A DNA stretch of 52,684 nucleotides from Gnetum montanum (GCA_015680685.1 MNCI01035299.1:77604-130287), one strand, 5' to 3'; positions 31,341 through 43,246 are shown, counted from the stretch's first letter. Notes: generated by a model from the sequence alone, not told the origin. Numbers and translations are program-made.

Positions 31341-31747
31341 CTTGAATTATTACATATTTAATTATTATGAACTTTTATAGTTATCATTTTCTTGTTTATT
31401 ATGCCCTTATATGGTTGGTATGGTTAGTTAGGAGAATTGAGTAAGTCTTTTGGCTTCAATTTGATTGGTTAGTTAAAATATTCTTACTATATCCTTATAC
31501 TTATTATTTATATTATCTTCTAGGCATTAGGAACTTTTGGCTTAATCTTCCCTTAGCTATGTGCAATAGATCTCCTCACAACTAAGTTGAGCATTCTAGG
31601 ATCAACAAGGTTCAAGAATTTCTCAAATTAGAGTTGCAGTGAGGAAGTTATGGCATCAAGAAGTTTGGTTGCTAGAGCTTAGAAAAACTACAAAAACTAC
31701 ATTTGCTTTGAAATGGAAAAATGAAATTTTTCTAACTCCCATGTGCT

Positions 31748-31835
31748 TATATACTATTTCTATATACGAGAAATTATTAATAAGACCTCATAGGTCTAAC
31801 TTTGTATCACCTAATATATCGTAGCTACGATGTCA
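31748..31835 (-). promoter_or_regulatory. Putative internal promoter of element P
   Basis: ATCGTAGCTACGAT (31818-31831) is a perfect 14-bp palindrome. A TATA-like AGTATATA lies 60 bp downstream on the minus strand (31748-31767). The LTR of P carries the same core in its U3 (ATCATAGCT, AGCTACATCAT; 15843-15895), unlike the LTRs of A and B. The leader that follows (GGGAGTTAGAAAAATTTC, GTAGTTTTTGTAGTTTTTC) matches those of A and G. Confidence 0.5.
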
Positions 31836-31904
31836 CCATTGGAAAATTTTAAATTTTTGATGATTTTTCATAGAAAAATTAAGTTAATTGAATGATTTCA
31901 AAAA

Positions 31905-32614
31905 TTGACTCTCTTAAACTCTTTTATTGATTGTAAGAATCTTCTAATATTATATTTGAGAGGAAATAGGCTAATTGGTTTCCTTCTAGATTATTTAAGG
32001 AGAATGTATAATCTAATAATGCTTCATCTAGGCCATAATATATTTAAAGGGACCATTCCTAAATGGGCATTCAATTCACAAAGTTGCAAGTGTCAAACCT
32101 CTCTAACAATCATTTTGATGGTAAAGTTTCATCCCATCTAAACATGCTAAAGAAATTTCAACCACCACCAAGGAATAGAGAACAATAATTAGACTTTGGA
32201 GTTAGGGAATTTAGAGTATAACTAGGAATTTAGAACAGGGGATGTGGAAGTGATGTTGGAAAACAAAGGGATGGAGCTAGATGATGTGTATGTCACAACA
32301 TGTAACAATGTGATAGACCTATTTGGTAACAATCTTTTGGTTGAGATTCTAGATAGCATAGGAGGCTTAACTAGCTCAAGATTGTTGAATTTATCTTACA
32401 ATATGTTGATTGAGCATATACCTCCATCAATGGGAAAATTACAAGTTATGAAATTACTACATTTAAGATGCAATACTTTATTCATCAAAATTCCAATGCA
32501 ATTGCAATCATTAGAATTCTCAACTATTTTGAATTCTTTTCATAACAAATTATATGGTAGGATTCCAAAAATCACACATTGTACTTTATCACCTGATAGA
32601 TTTTGATTCCAAGG
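31905..32614 (+). pseudogene. LRR receptor-like protein fragment
   Basis: In three frames with stops, the plus strand reads as the C-terminal LRRs of a plant receptor-like protein: CKNLLILYLRGNRLIGF, YNLIMLHLGHNIFKGTIPKW, SNLSNNHFDGKVSSHLN-type sequence, the island segment LENKGMELDDVYV, then LFGNNLLVEILDSIGGL, LLNLSYNMLIEHIPPSMGKL and FHNKLYGRIP. Such proteins are plasma-membrane receptors for development or defence. No transmembrane segment or start is included. It lies antisense to the flanking retroelements, between the truncated element P (to about 31895) and a truncated gag (from about 32625). Confidence 0.85.
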
Positions 32615-32624
32615 ACTAGTACCA

Positions 32625-32923
32625 AATTTCAACTTTTTTAAGAACCATCCTTTGAAATATCTTCAACATTAGGCACAAACATCTTGGAAAGTTTGCAAGT
32701 GATGTTGTAAGTTAGCATCATAACCTCCTTTGAATCTAGGAATATTGTTCATGTCTAATCATTTAATCTAGTTGTCCCTCTAATGTCTCATTAGTATATA
32801 CATTGCCTTCCTAATGTTGATCATACTTTGTGTAGTAGCCAGTAGCTCATCGTAATCATCTCTATCATCATGGTTCCTATCATGACCATGTCCCCTATGG
32901 TGTTACATACTATGTCCTCTCTT
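32625..32923 (-). pseudogene. gag fragment of a family-A element (A0)
   Basis: It aligns in plus reading with gag A1 at 46960-47230, for example CATCTTGGAAAGTTTGCAAG against CATCATGGAAGTCTTGTAAA, and TAGTAGCCAGTAGCTCATC against TAGTAGCCAACAAGGGTTCATC. It belongs to an element whose 5' LTR would be 32924-33765. The leader and primer site between gag and LTR are deleted. Confidence 0.65.
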
Positions 32924-33765
32924 TGATAAGCAAGGAGTAGTTACTATCCCCAACCATGTGAATCACAAGCATTGCACTAGTAATACATTCAAACTCTATG
33001 GACTTTAGCTCCTAAATACACAATAGGAAAAGTGATGACTTGAAGACATGATTGTTGTCTTCTTGGCTTCACTTGTGTAAGTGCAAGGCTATGGTTAAGT
33101 GTAAGCTAAGGTACATGATTTTTATACCTTATTTGATTTAATCTAAGTGTGAAATGAAGTGATGAATTATGAATTAATCTAATTAAATATTTAATGCCTT
33201 AATCTAATTATCCTAACATAAGCATCCAAGCCCACCTTCCATGCACATTTTGAACTCATTATGAATGCTATTAGATTACCAAGTGTTAGGCTATTGGGAA
33301 AACCAAGCAATAACACCACTGGGATTACCAAGTGTTAATGGTATCTTCAAGGCAATTATACTTATGTGTAATTATTAACTCTATTAACTAACTATGAACA
33401 TGAACATAAAGTGCATAATGATAAAGTGCATGAATGGAAACATTAAACTATTCTTAAGTGTTGCAAGGAGTTCCAAGAATCTCATCTTTATTGTTGGCAA
33501 ATCAAAGTGTTTAGGTACATTGATGTTTGAATAAGGATACGTACAATCCTTGAAGTTCTACTATGGGCACTTAGAAAATATTCTAAGCCTAATAGAATAA
33601 AACTACAAGAACTTAGCTACTTTATTGACTTAACAGTGCCATAAATGTGGTGGACATGCACATTTATATAGTTAAAGGTAGACACTGTGTCAGTGCATTA
33701 ACCCATGTGTCGATAGGAATGCATTGACATATGCTAATTGATGCAGCCCATCGCATGATTTATCA
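32924..33765 (-). mobile_element. LTR of family A (3' LTR of A1, also 5' LTR of A0)
   Basis: The plus-strand ends are TGATAAGCAAGG and GCATGATTTATCA over 842 bp. The central 200 bp are nearly identical to the LTR at 47797-48623. In minus orientation it has U3 with TGTCGATAG and TGCATTGACA motifs (33690-33735), a TATATAAAT box near 33685 and a poly(A) region near 33490. The polypurine tract and ORFx of A1 lie on the right and a gag fragment on the left, so the LTR is shared by two copies. Confidence 0.85.
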
Positions 33766-33810
33766 TACCTCCATGACTAACTAAAAACTCATCTTTAAGT
33801 GAACCAAAGT
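33766..33810 (-). other. Polypurine tract and subterminal block of A1
   Basis: The minus strand reads TTCACTTAAAGATGAGTTT, then GTCATGGAGGTA, directly before the LTR start TGATAAATC. It corresponds to the blocks beside the LTRs of P, B and G. Confidence 0.7.
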
Positions 33811-33984
33811 AGGATCGAGCTTCTCACAAAATTGGGAATGTATGAAATCATAGACTGATTGACTTGACTAATTGAATTTAAGTGCTTGATTGTACAGAAT
33901 TATAAAAATGGATGTTCAGGAAAACAAAATTAAACACCCTTATAAAATGGATAGCAAGAATACTTTGGTGGTCTAAGACAAAGA

Positions 33985-36801
33985 AAAGATTAAATAGTGC
34001 TAGGAGGTGAAGGCTCTTGAAGTGTTGAAAGACCTTCTCTAGCCTCTAGTGCGTGTGGGAGTGGTGGTTGAGATTGAGGTGGTGGTTGTAGCTATCCTAC
34101 TATAGTTGCTGCTTTAGGTGGAAGGTGGAAGGCATCCAATAATGCCTTCATTTGCTCCTCCTTATTTTATGAATCATACATAGTCCACGTGGTGTCACCA
34201 ATGTGGGCCAGTTTGGGAATGTCCCATAGGTAGGACATTACTAGGAATAGTTCCTTAATGTTGATAAACCAAGTTACAAATTGTTTACGTTCAACATCGA
34301 ATTTCTTGATGAGGTTCTGTAGCTTGTGGTAGTCATTCATCCTTTTGGCCAGCTTCTCAACAACCAATCACTATGCTGTAAACCAACTCTTAAGAACTTC
34401 AAGCTCTACATTAATTTTTCTAGCTTCTGCTTAGTGTCTTTGTGATGCTTGAACTAGGCCTCATAATGGAGGTATGAGTTGGCCACCTACTTTTGTAACT
34501 TTGAACATGGCCTTTTAGCTATTAGCATTGCCATGTTTGCATAATGGAGGTTGGCAAGCTCCATGTATTTTGTCATCTCCTCAATTTTCAACTCCTTTAG
34601 GTGAATCTCTACTTTGTTGTAGCCATTCAATCCATCAAAGATTGGTTCCCATACATCACCTCTTTCCTAGAGGATTTAGAGGACCTTGTTCATCTTTGCC
34701 TTTGCTAGTTAAATTTCTTTTTCATTTACATCCTTAAGGAGCCCAACCTAGTTTCTATAATGATTCGTCATTCATTCAAATTTTAGGATCTTATTCTTCT
34801 AGTTAATTATCTCAATGGCCATTTTTTGGTGAAGTGCATGGATTTTCTCCATTAAGAGATTACAGTTCTTGGCTACCAACCTTCTTAGATCCATGTTCAC
34901 CTTAGTAAGCTGATGCTATGCTATGTTACAAACTCAACCATCTAGTCCTTTTGTTCTTTGACATTACGTAGGTGATGAATGTCTCTGGTCAGAGTTAGGT
35001 TCTTCTTGCAAACTTGTAAGTCCTTATTAGTGTTGAAGGCTACCATCTTCTTCACATTCTTAGCCTCTTTTAATTTTTTCTAAAGCTTTAAGAAAGCTTC
35101 ATCCCATGTAATGACTTACTTGAGAATGGCAAGATTGATCAAGTAGGCTCTCAATTCTATGACTTTGGTAGCTAACCATTGATTTTTTATTATGGCTACC
35201 TTAAGTTGGGTGTTTGCAATGATGCATTTTACATTGGTCTCTAGCAGGTCCAACTAGGTAGCTGTGATTCCTTTTAGAAGATTGAAGATCTCTAGAAGTG
35301 ATTGTCTAGTTCCCACTAGTCAATCCAATTCCTCCTCATGTTAGGCTACACTTAGCCTCCTGCTTATCACCCCTGCAGATGCCTACACATCTCTAAGTGT
35401 AGCAATGTCTGGTAAGGTAGTTGTAGGAGCATTCAAGGCCTCTACAACTCTCTCAGCCATCACCTCTACTAGTGTTTCCTATCCATGGTGCTACATCACT
35501 AGGACAGTTGCCCCTCACCCTCCTCCAAGCACATCAAGAAAGTGGTGGCATTCCCAAAGATCTTCGGGAATTTTTGTTGTCTAGGGATGGACATCGTCAC
35601 TTCTTAGATGCTTGGATTTGATCTTGCATGCATCTACATCCTTTGTGTCAAAAACATCAATGTAGTCTCTACTAGCCAGCTAATGGTTCATGTTATTGCA
35701 TTGAGGTGACTCAATGCTAACTAATAGATTGAGGGCTCTTCACCACTTGGTCCTTCCTATCATTGTTGTAGGAGTTATTCATAGAGGTTCCTCATATACG
35801 CAATAGCTGCACGAACCTCCAACATTATTTCTTCAGTAGGTGGTGATGATGGTGGTCACTTCTCTTCAAACAACTTAGTGGGTGCCTTGTCTTTTATCAT
35901 CTCTTGCCTACATGATGAAGTATGTCATTAGCATAATAAGCTATTCCTCCCCTTTTGCAAAGTTTTTAGATCAAGCAAGAAAGGGTAGTATCTTCCTTCC
36001 TCACTCATTATCTTTGAATCATTTTTCAATTTTGAGGAAGATGAGCTAGGGGAGATTAACAAGGAATTTTCCACTTAGAATAACACATGCACAGGTAGAG
36101 AAGGTAGTGATTTTACTTGGCCTCACCATTGGGGTTAGGTGGTAGGTTGCATTTTTGAAGTAGGGCCTCTTTGCCTTGTTGAGTGCACTGTACTCCTTAC
36201 GATCCACTCCATCGCACCATTGGATCCATTCCTTTTTGACATCGGGGTTCACTTGTATAGGAATTTCCACCAAAGTTGTCCCAAAGTTAGGCAACTTGAG
36301 GGCCTCTACAATGGCCTCAATTGAGTAAGACATGCTGATGTCCTTGATCTTCACTATTGTGTGCACCTATCGATTATTCTAGAAGAGGTAAGTCTCTCCC
36401 ATGTACCACTCCCCACTGGAAGTGAGGATGGGCCACAAGAGAGATCCTTGCATTTGTGTATTCACCTCTTTTGGCACCAAGTCAAAGAAGGAACCAAAGT
36501 TAAGTTTCTTGAGAATTGCACTTTGAACCTCCTTAGAATAAATTTATTTTAGGTAGGTCTTAGTCAAGGCGATCTCTAGATTTGGTCTAGGCCTTGGCAC
36601 CTCATCTTGCCTAAAATGTCTTGTTTTTGTAGTGGGAATCTAATGAATAGATTCCACTTCAAGCTCCTCCCAAAGAGATCCTATGGCATGTGTTTCTACT
36701 TCTCTTTCTTGGGGATGTTGTGGTTGCTGGCCCGTTTCCCCTTATGGCTGCTTCTCTCATGGTCGGGATGGTCCTTCTTCTTGTGGTCTCTTTGCTATCA
36801 T
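33985..36801 (-). pseudogene. ORFx of element A1
   Basis: The start is ATG at 36801 (MIAKRPQEEGPSRP). The frame holds to 36366-36046, where SIEAIVEALKLPNFG and AYFK/PYFKNATYHLTP-type blocks match ORFx B, including STCACVILSGKF against STYAARGCAMLMGK. A coiled-coil region follows down to about 34170 (VEKLAKRMNDYHKLQ) and a short P/S-rich end. Unlike ORFx B it has at least one frameshift plus many stops. Length (about 2.8 kb) and domain order agree with B. The plus-strand frames in this interval are shadows. Confidence 0.7.
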
Positions 36802-37241
36802 TTGTGATAAAAAAACATAGCCAAAGATTAGCATTTTATGCATAACTTATAACACTTTGATACCTTGTCCCATTTGGCTAGTGACACTTAGGCTAATTTG
36901 CGAGCATTGTAGATTGATTATCTTAATATTATTTTATTATTTTTTATCGTAATGGCTACCTAAGTTTGTTAGTGAGGTTTACCTTAGGTGGATTAGTGAT
37001 GTTTAATATTATTTTATTAGTTAAACTGTTTGGGAGTTAAAAAATTTATGAAAAAATTTCCATGAAAAAACATAGGTTTGTAGCACCTACAATGTAAAGC
37101 TCACCTTTGGTAGTTGAAGGTCAAAGAACAAGTTGAATCAGGCAAGTAGTTAGGAAGTTATGGGCTTGGGAGGGCTCTAGGCTTTGAAAATTACAAAAAC
37201 TCCCTTAGAATTATGAGGTCAATGTGAAATGTTTTCTAACT

Positions 37242-37312
37242 CCTATTTGATACTTATACTATTTTTAGGATGTCCCAATGGGGATGTATCGACACATCAG
37301 GTTGTGTCAATG
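37242..37312 (-). promoter_or_regulatory. Putative internal promoter of A1
   Basis: GACACA (37291-37296) and TGTGTC (37303-37308) are perfect arms around TCAGGT. Downstream on the minus strand a decayed TATA (TATAAGTA, 37258-37251) precedes the leader with GGGAGTTTTTG. The ORFx start is at 36801. Copy G has the same layout with a better TATA box, and the U3 of the family carries TGTGTCGATAG. A splice-donor-like AAAG|GTGAGC at 37104 (GAAG|GTAAGC in G) might begin a leader intron. Confidence 0.5.
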
Positions 37313-37319
37313 TAGCCAA

Positions 37320-38640
37320 AAACCAAAATTTTGACACTTCCAAAACTAAGTAAGGAAAATGAGTTTTTTCATGAAATTAGGATCCAAAGAAAGCTAGAGA
37401 AGCCAGAAAAGCCTAGAATAAGGAAAAATGCTTAAAGAGGGCTTAGGAATATGTGTAGAGAGGAGATTCAGTAGGGGATTAATTGCTTAGTATAAAAACT
37501 ATATGCACCAAGGTGGAAAACAAAGGTTTTGAAAGAAAAATGCCTAAGTGATAATGAAGTTAACCATCCCAGCCAAGGAGTATGCAAGTGGGGAAGTAAG
37601 CTCATGTCCTTAATGCCCTTGCATGCCCTCAAACTAAGAAGTTTGTGGGCCCCAAGGATGATTAATGGTTGTGGATTGTTAAAAACCAAATTACTAGAGA
37701 AACCATCAAAGAATTAAGATCATCTCAAAATAAACCTATCAATACAATCATGAAAAAGGCAATGAGGTGGTACATGGGAAGAATAGGTGGAGGAGAGAGA
37801 GAGAGATGGTATGGAATGGAGTTCCACATTTTGGTTACATGAAGTTCCTTATGGAGGATGTGATTAGTATGACTTGATAGCTTCCATCCATAGTCAAAAT
37901 CAAGACCATCCACTTTTAGTAACTTCACATTGGCATAGTTAGATCATTCCATCCCCAAGATATAGGAACATCCCCATAGATCACTCACCATTCCAAAGAA
38001 AGAACAAAAGAGAAGCAAGAAGTGAAAAGGGAATTAGTTAGAGGGGTTCCTTCAAGCAGGGGTAACATGTCTTTCTAGCCTCATAACCAATGCTTGTAAC
38101 CCATTATTGTGTCTAAGGGATGTGCTTTGAATTTCCATTTTTTTCCAATGGGAACCACATCATGCGAAGACATTGCTTCCTATTTATTAGTTAACATAGG
38201 AATGGTGAGGAATCCATGGAAATACTCATGCAACCCTATATGGTAGGAAGGTGCAAAAGGTGACAAATCCCCTTGAAACCACATCCTTGTTCATCCAATT
38301 AATTCATCCCAAGTTTGAAAAGTATCAATGTCACAAATTCATTATAAATTGTTATTAGGAAAGGACCACATATTTTAGAAATGAAGAAATACCATAGAGT
38401 TATGTGGAATGGCCAATGATGTGAACTCATTACTTATATCATGAAAATAAATTTTCCATTAATTAACATAAAAATTCTTAAGATGAAATCTAGTCATTTG
38501 TAATCAAGTAAAAAATGCAAGTTATAAACCATCATCAATTAGTAGCTGTATTCGACACCAAAGGCCTAATGAAAATAAAGAAAAGGAAGACACATAAGAA
38601 AAGTCCAAATAAGGAAAAATATAGAAAAACTTGTAAAATA
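37320..38640 (-). other. Post-integrase spacer of A1
   Basis: Non-coding sequence between integrase and the internal promoter, with a short (GA)n at 37793-37804. The first 470 bp are repeated in copy G (52200-52684), for example GGTGGAAAACAAAGGTTTTG at 37512. Open frames here are short, on both strands, and not conserved. Confidence 0.6.
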
Positions 38641-38749
38641 TTCAAGAAAATGAAAAACATATAAAAATAGTGTAAAACAAAAAAGTTAAAAATTGAGAAG
38701 CCATCCATATAGTATTAGCATGGATGGGCATCTCTTCCATGACTAGGTT

Positions 38750-39800
38750 GGAAGGAGGAGATCTAGAAGATTGAATGTGCATGTTCATCCGTTGAGGCCT
38801 TTGTTCCATTTGTTTTTTTTTTTTTTTTGGTTTGAGAAAAGGCTTGAGATGTTGGGTGTTGACCAAAAATATTTTACTTGGGCTATCAGGATGATATATC
38901 ATCATGGACCCAGATGGAAAGGTTTTGTATATAATGTAATGGCCCTCCCATAATGTTTGAAACTTTGTCCATTGAGGCACATGCATGGGGTTCCAGTAGC
39001 GTACCTTATGTCTTGGTTGAAACTTTACCTTCCAAATCTTAAGGTCATAATGTTGTTTATTATGTGCCTTTTGCACTTCATTAAATGATAGGGCCACTAA
39101 TCTATTCTTGTCTAATGTGTTCAAATTCATTAGTCTTTTTCTTTAGGCTAGACTTAAGTTAAAGTTAAGGTCATAGACTATTGAAAGTGTACAGAGCTCA
39201 GCTTGGATGGGAAGCATTGGAAGTTTTCCATACATGAGTTCATAGGGAGAATATCCAATAGGAAGTTTCCATGTTGAACGATAAGCCTAAAGAGCATCAT
39301 TGAGTTTGTTGCTCCAGTCCTTCCTATATTTACTAACTATTCATGTTAGTATTTTGGTAATTTCCTTGTTAGTGACCTTAGCTTGGTTGTTAGCTTGGAG
39401 GTGGTAAGGAGTTCTTAGTTTATGTTGAACCCCCAAGCATTACATGAGCTTTTGAAAAGTGGCATATGTAAAGTATGTCCCATTATCAGAAATTAATACT
39501 CATGGCACACCAAACCTGTTGACAACATTTGGTTGTACAAACCATGCTACCATAGAGGCCCTTCCATGTGTGCAGTCATCCCTCCATCACATTAGCACTT
39601 GTCATAGGAATAGAAGATGTGATGGACATCTTAGAAGATCATGGGCTAATAATATCTTGCCATGAGGATCTTAATGGTCATCCTCCTTCCAACATAGTGG
39701 CCTCCACATGGGCCTTGATGCATGTCTTGGAGGACTCATAGTTGATTTGTATTAGGGACATACCATTGTACCATGCCATCTGCGCAAACCTTGTAAAGGT
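38750..39800 (-). pseudogene. Integrase region of A1 (Athila-type gypsy)
   Basis: In order on the minus strand: CGGHYVGRRMTIKILMARYY (zinc-binding region, near 39690), ISDNGTYF (second catalytic Asp region, near 39480), YHLQANNQAK, AYRSTWKLPIGYSPYELMYGKLPMLP (the Athila-typical AYRTAYKTPIG...YGK block), then open frame 39130-38642 with WEGHYIIYKTFPSG and TQHLKPFLKP (C-terminal DNA-binding region). The stretch expected to carry the first catalytic Asp, between the zinc region and VVNRFGVP, seems deleted. It would insert element DNA into the chromosome, but this copy is dead. Confidence 0.85.
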
Positions 39801-40059
39801 TGCCATTTATTTCAAAAAGTGTTTGGCTTGATGAAGAAACTTCTATTTCTTCTTGTGGTCCCACTACTGTGACATCTCCTATATGAGTAGATAGGAAATG
39901 ATGTTATCATACTAGTTTGTTTCTTTGGGGTCTTTCTCATTAACAACACTAGCAAAGATGAGTTCATCAGGAAATTTATCAAATAATGGACTCTCCTCCT
40001 TCTTACTATCCCATCGTAACTGAGACAAGTGGTCAGCTACCATGTTCTCAGTCTCCTTT

Positions 40060-40330
40060 TAATCTACCATTGTTAGATTGAACTCCTAGAGGATCATGAG
40101 CCACCGTATGACATGAGGGCTAACCATTGGCTTGTTTATTAAGCATTGAATGGCACTATGATTAGTGTGCATTAAAAATTTGTATTCAAGCACATAATGC
40201 CTAAATTCCTCTAATGCATACACCACCATCATAAGCTCCTTTTTGGTAGTGGTGTAGTTGAGTTGTGCATCCACAATGCTTTTGCTTGCATATTGGATGT
40301 GCTATGGATGTTTCTGATCATCCATCTATG
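40060..40330 (-). pseudogene. RNase H region of A1
   Basis: The minus-strand frame 40274-40086 reads AQLNYTTTKKELMMVVYALEEFRHYVL, then TNHSAIQCL, close to the gypsy RNase H core (LNYTTTEKELLAVV.ALEKFR.YL...TDHAAL). The Asp of TDH is Asn here. RNase H removes RNA from the RNA/DNA hybrid. It lies between RT and integrase, as in all Ty3/gypsy elements. Confidence 0.85.
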
Positions 40331-40559
40331 TAAGTACAACTTCCAAGGCATAGTTCGATGCATTTTTCATGATGTGGAATGGCCTGGACCAATTTTGCAC
40401 TCGTAGAATTAGAGTTTATATGAGGTTCTTCTTGAGTTGGTTGAATGCATGCTCACATTCCTTGGTTTAGAAGAACAATGCATATTTCTTTGTAAGTTCT
40501 ACTAATGGTTGGTAATCTTTGAGAAGTTTTTGATGAATCATGTATAGTAGCCAATGTGG

Positions 40560-41350
40560 CCAAGGAATGGCCTCGTGTCCTTCAAGGTCTCTAGTTTTTT
40601 GGTTATCCCTTAGATGACCCTTATTTTTTTAGGGTCTACCTCAATCCCTTTGTTTAAAATTCTATGCTTCAAAACAATGCCCTCTTTGACCATCATATGG
40701 CTCTTTTACCAATTAAGCCTCAAGTTAGTTTCTACACACCATTGAAGAACTTCCTCCATGAAGTCCAAGGCTTGCTCAAAGGTAGCCCCATAGGTAGAGA
40801 AGTCATACATGAAGACTTTTATCTTGCTACCAATTTGTTGTTGGAAGATGCTAAGGACTAACCATTAGAATGTAGAAGGAGCATTACATAGACCAAAGGA
40901 CATCTTTCTTTATGCAAAAAGTATCCTAGGGGCTTATGAACGTTGTCTTGGCATAGTTCTCGAGTGCAACCTAGATTTGGTTATAGCCACTATAGTCATC
41001 CAGAAAGCTGTAGTAACAATGCCCAATGATAGTATCTAGGACTTGGTCCACAAGTGACATCTTTCTAAGTGGCCATATTAAATAGTCAAAAGTCTATATA
41101 GACTCTTTGCTTTTCTCCTTTCTTTGGCATAATAACAAGTGGGCTAACACACTCGCTATCTACAATGGGGTAAATGAACCCAACCCTAAGGAGTTGTTCA
41201 ATTACCTCCTTAATGATGTACCTGAGTTGGAGGTTCAAGCATTTTTGTAGTTGATTTTTTCATTTAATGGAGAAATTTGCATAAATTCTATGCTCTCATA
41301 TCCTTGGCTCAATTTCTATTAACTCATGATATGACCAGGCAAAGGCTATT
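40560..41350 (-). pseudogene. Reverse transcriptase of A1 (Athila-type)
   Basis: Motifs on the minus strand: AFAWSYHELIEIEP (41345-41305), YYSFLDDYSGYNQI (about 41020-40975) and VFMYDFSTYG (40816-40787), the catalytic FMDDFSxYG box with the first Asp changed to Tyr. KGIEVDPKKI and PFLGHIGYY follow. The FMDDFS(V/T)YG form and the block order fit the Athila lineage. Several stops and frameshifts, plus the lost Asp, make it inactive. Confidence 0.88.
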
Positions 41351-41889
41351 GGCCATTTGTTGACAACATCCAACAATTTCTTTTTCTATATAGGAGCAAG
41401 TGCTGCATTGATAATTACTAGCTTGCCATTATTCAGAAATGCATACTCCATTCCTAATAGCAGAATATTTAATTCAAGGGGCTCTTCCTTAAAATTTTTA
41501 AGGACCTCCAACTCTTTCCAAGTGATCTCACTTTGTGCATTATAGAGTTGATGATGGAGATGCTCCAACATATCCATGCTTTCCACATAGGAGTTGGTGA
41601 GGCTTTCAACTAGTTCCATGCATATTGTTGATCCAGCCTCATTTCCACTTGTCAGCCACCAAGTGCCCTCCTATTTAGTGGCTACTATGTATAGGCACCT
41701 TTGAACCTTTGTGATGTCTACACATTGACTACATGCTTGAAGTGATGTGCTTTTGACAATTCATAGTTTTTGCATGCAATGGCACCCTGTGTCACTCTAC
41801 GCAATGTGTGGAACTCTCTTTTTCTCAATTCCTACAAATTTATTTTCCTTGAAAATTTTCAAGGAAATGCCTTTGATCCCCAACCTTAC

Positions 41890-42190
41890 ATCTATGGTGC
41901 TCAACCATGCTCTTCCCATGATGATAGAAAAGTTTCCTTTTGCTATTTTCCACATGGATTACCAGAAAATCAATAGGATGTGACCATTCATAAATGGTGG
42001 TCATGATGTTTTCCACTAATCTTAAAGAAATAGTGATGGATTGGTCTATTAACTCCAATATGATATTACTCTTTTTTAAGGGGGGCAGGTTCCAGGCTTT
42101 GTACATTTCTTTCCAAAATCAAGTTGAATTTGGAACCTGAGTCCAAAAGAGCCTTACACGGTTTATTTCTAGTAATCTTTAAGTAGATAA
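41890..42190 (-). pseudogene. Aspartic protease region of A1
   Basis: KPCKALLDSGSKFNLI contains the active-site DSG at 42143-42135 (minus strand). LGRAWLST at about 41920 matches the usual ILGRPWL block of gypsy proteases, but in a shifted frame. The enzyme cuts the Gag-Pol polyprotein. It lies between gag and RT. Confidence 0.75.
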
Positions 42191-42249
42191 GAGGACTTCC
42201 AAGATTAAATCTCTTCTTGGGAAGATGGCCAACCTTGATCTAATCTGTG

Positions 42250-43246
42250 ACCCTATGGGTCAACATGACAGTGTGCAATTGGGAAGCACTTTGGTTTGAA
42301 CATTGTTTGATAGTAATTTCAGAGGTGGAAGTAGTAGGGTTAATAGCCACAGGTGTTTGAGAGGGCTTTGTGGGACTATTGATTCTAAAGAATGGTCTTT
42401 TACGAGGTTTGGATTCTGAACCACTCAACTAAGGAGTTGGTTGTAAGTTTACCACCCTCATAGTATTTCTTTGCTATGGTTGTGTAGGTATCTCACCCTG
42501 CATGAATGGAGTAGGTGGTAGAGGAGTTGAAGATGGTGGTGCATGAGTGGAAGAATGTTGAGAAGGGTAGTAAAGAAATGAAGACTCCCCCCTTGGCAAA
42601 GGTGCTCTGTAGTATTTAGGAGAATAATAGTGATGTGGGAAGGAAGTGTGACTGGAAGAGTCATGTGGAGAGATGAGCCACTAAATGTAATACCCATATG
42701 GATTTGGTTGGCAATAAGGGTACTACTACCTTGGAGGTGGCATTTTCCATGATTGTGGGTGTTGCAACTACTGGTATTATTCCTAAAGTTGAGGTGGCAC
42801 TTCACTTTGATAGTAAGCTTCTTTGTGAAATTATTATCAATAGTTGCCTTGTGGATAAGGCAACCACCTATGTGCCTACCATTTTTCCAATCTAGGATCT
42901 AGAGCATACACCCTAGATTCTTGTAAGTATGACACTACATGACAATAGTTCTTAGGATGTTCATATTGATAGACATCACATCCATCGTCATCGGACTTGG
43001 AATTTGCAACCTCCTCTACTATTACAGCCTTGCCCTTAGCTTTATGATGTTTACGTTTAGCCTCCTTCTTCTTCCTTCACTCATAGCCACTACCTCTTAA
43101 TCTCTACTTTCCTCTGTAATCTTTAGAGTAGTTTGAAATTTCTCATTCAAGGAGTCCCACATTTTATCAACCTTAGGTGATATTTCAATAATGGATGTTT
43201 GCATCGGTAAGGTTTTCCTTTGCACCACTTCATCAAGTGGTGCATT
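42250..43246 (-). pseudogene. gag of A1, C-terminal part
   Basis: Downstream of D, the minus strand continues gag with NAPLDEVVQRK and ISPKVDKMWDSLNEKF, matching gag B (EEVKVEINKMLEWMYQKC). It then turns P/Y/S/H-rich (FPHHYYSPKYYRAPLPRG; HAPPSSTPLPPTPF) and ends in SGSESKPRKRPFFR before the protease. No zinc knuckle is visible. Stops are frequent. Confidence 0.7.

Noticed and set aside
32924-33765. Family-A LTR as the missing 5' LTR of element P
   Set aside because: Its U3 motifs and terminal sequence differ from the P LTR (15093-15920), so it belongs to another family.
37793-37804. (GA)n microsatellite
   Set aside because: Short and within the retroelement spacer; not informative.
37529-37928. 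Short frames on both strands in the spacer of A1
   Set aside because: The corresponding stretch of copy G (52400-52684) does not keep them open.
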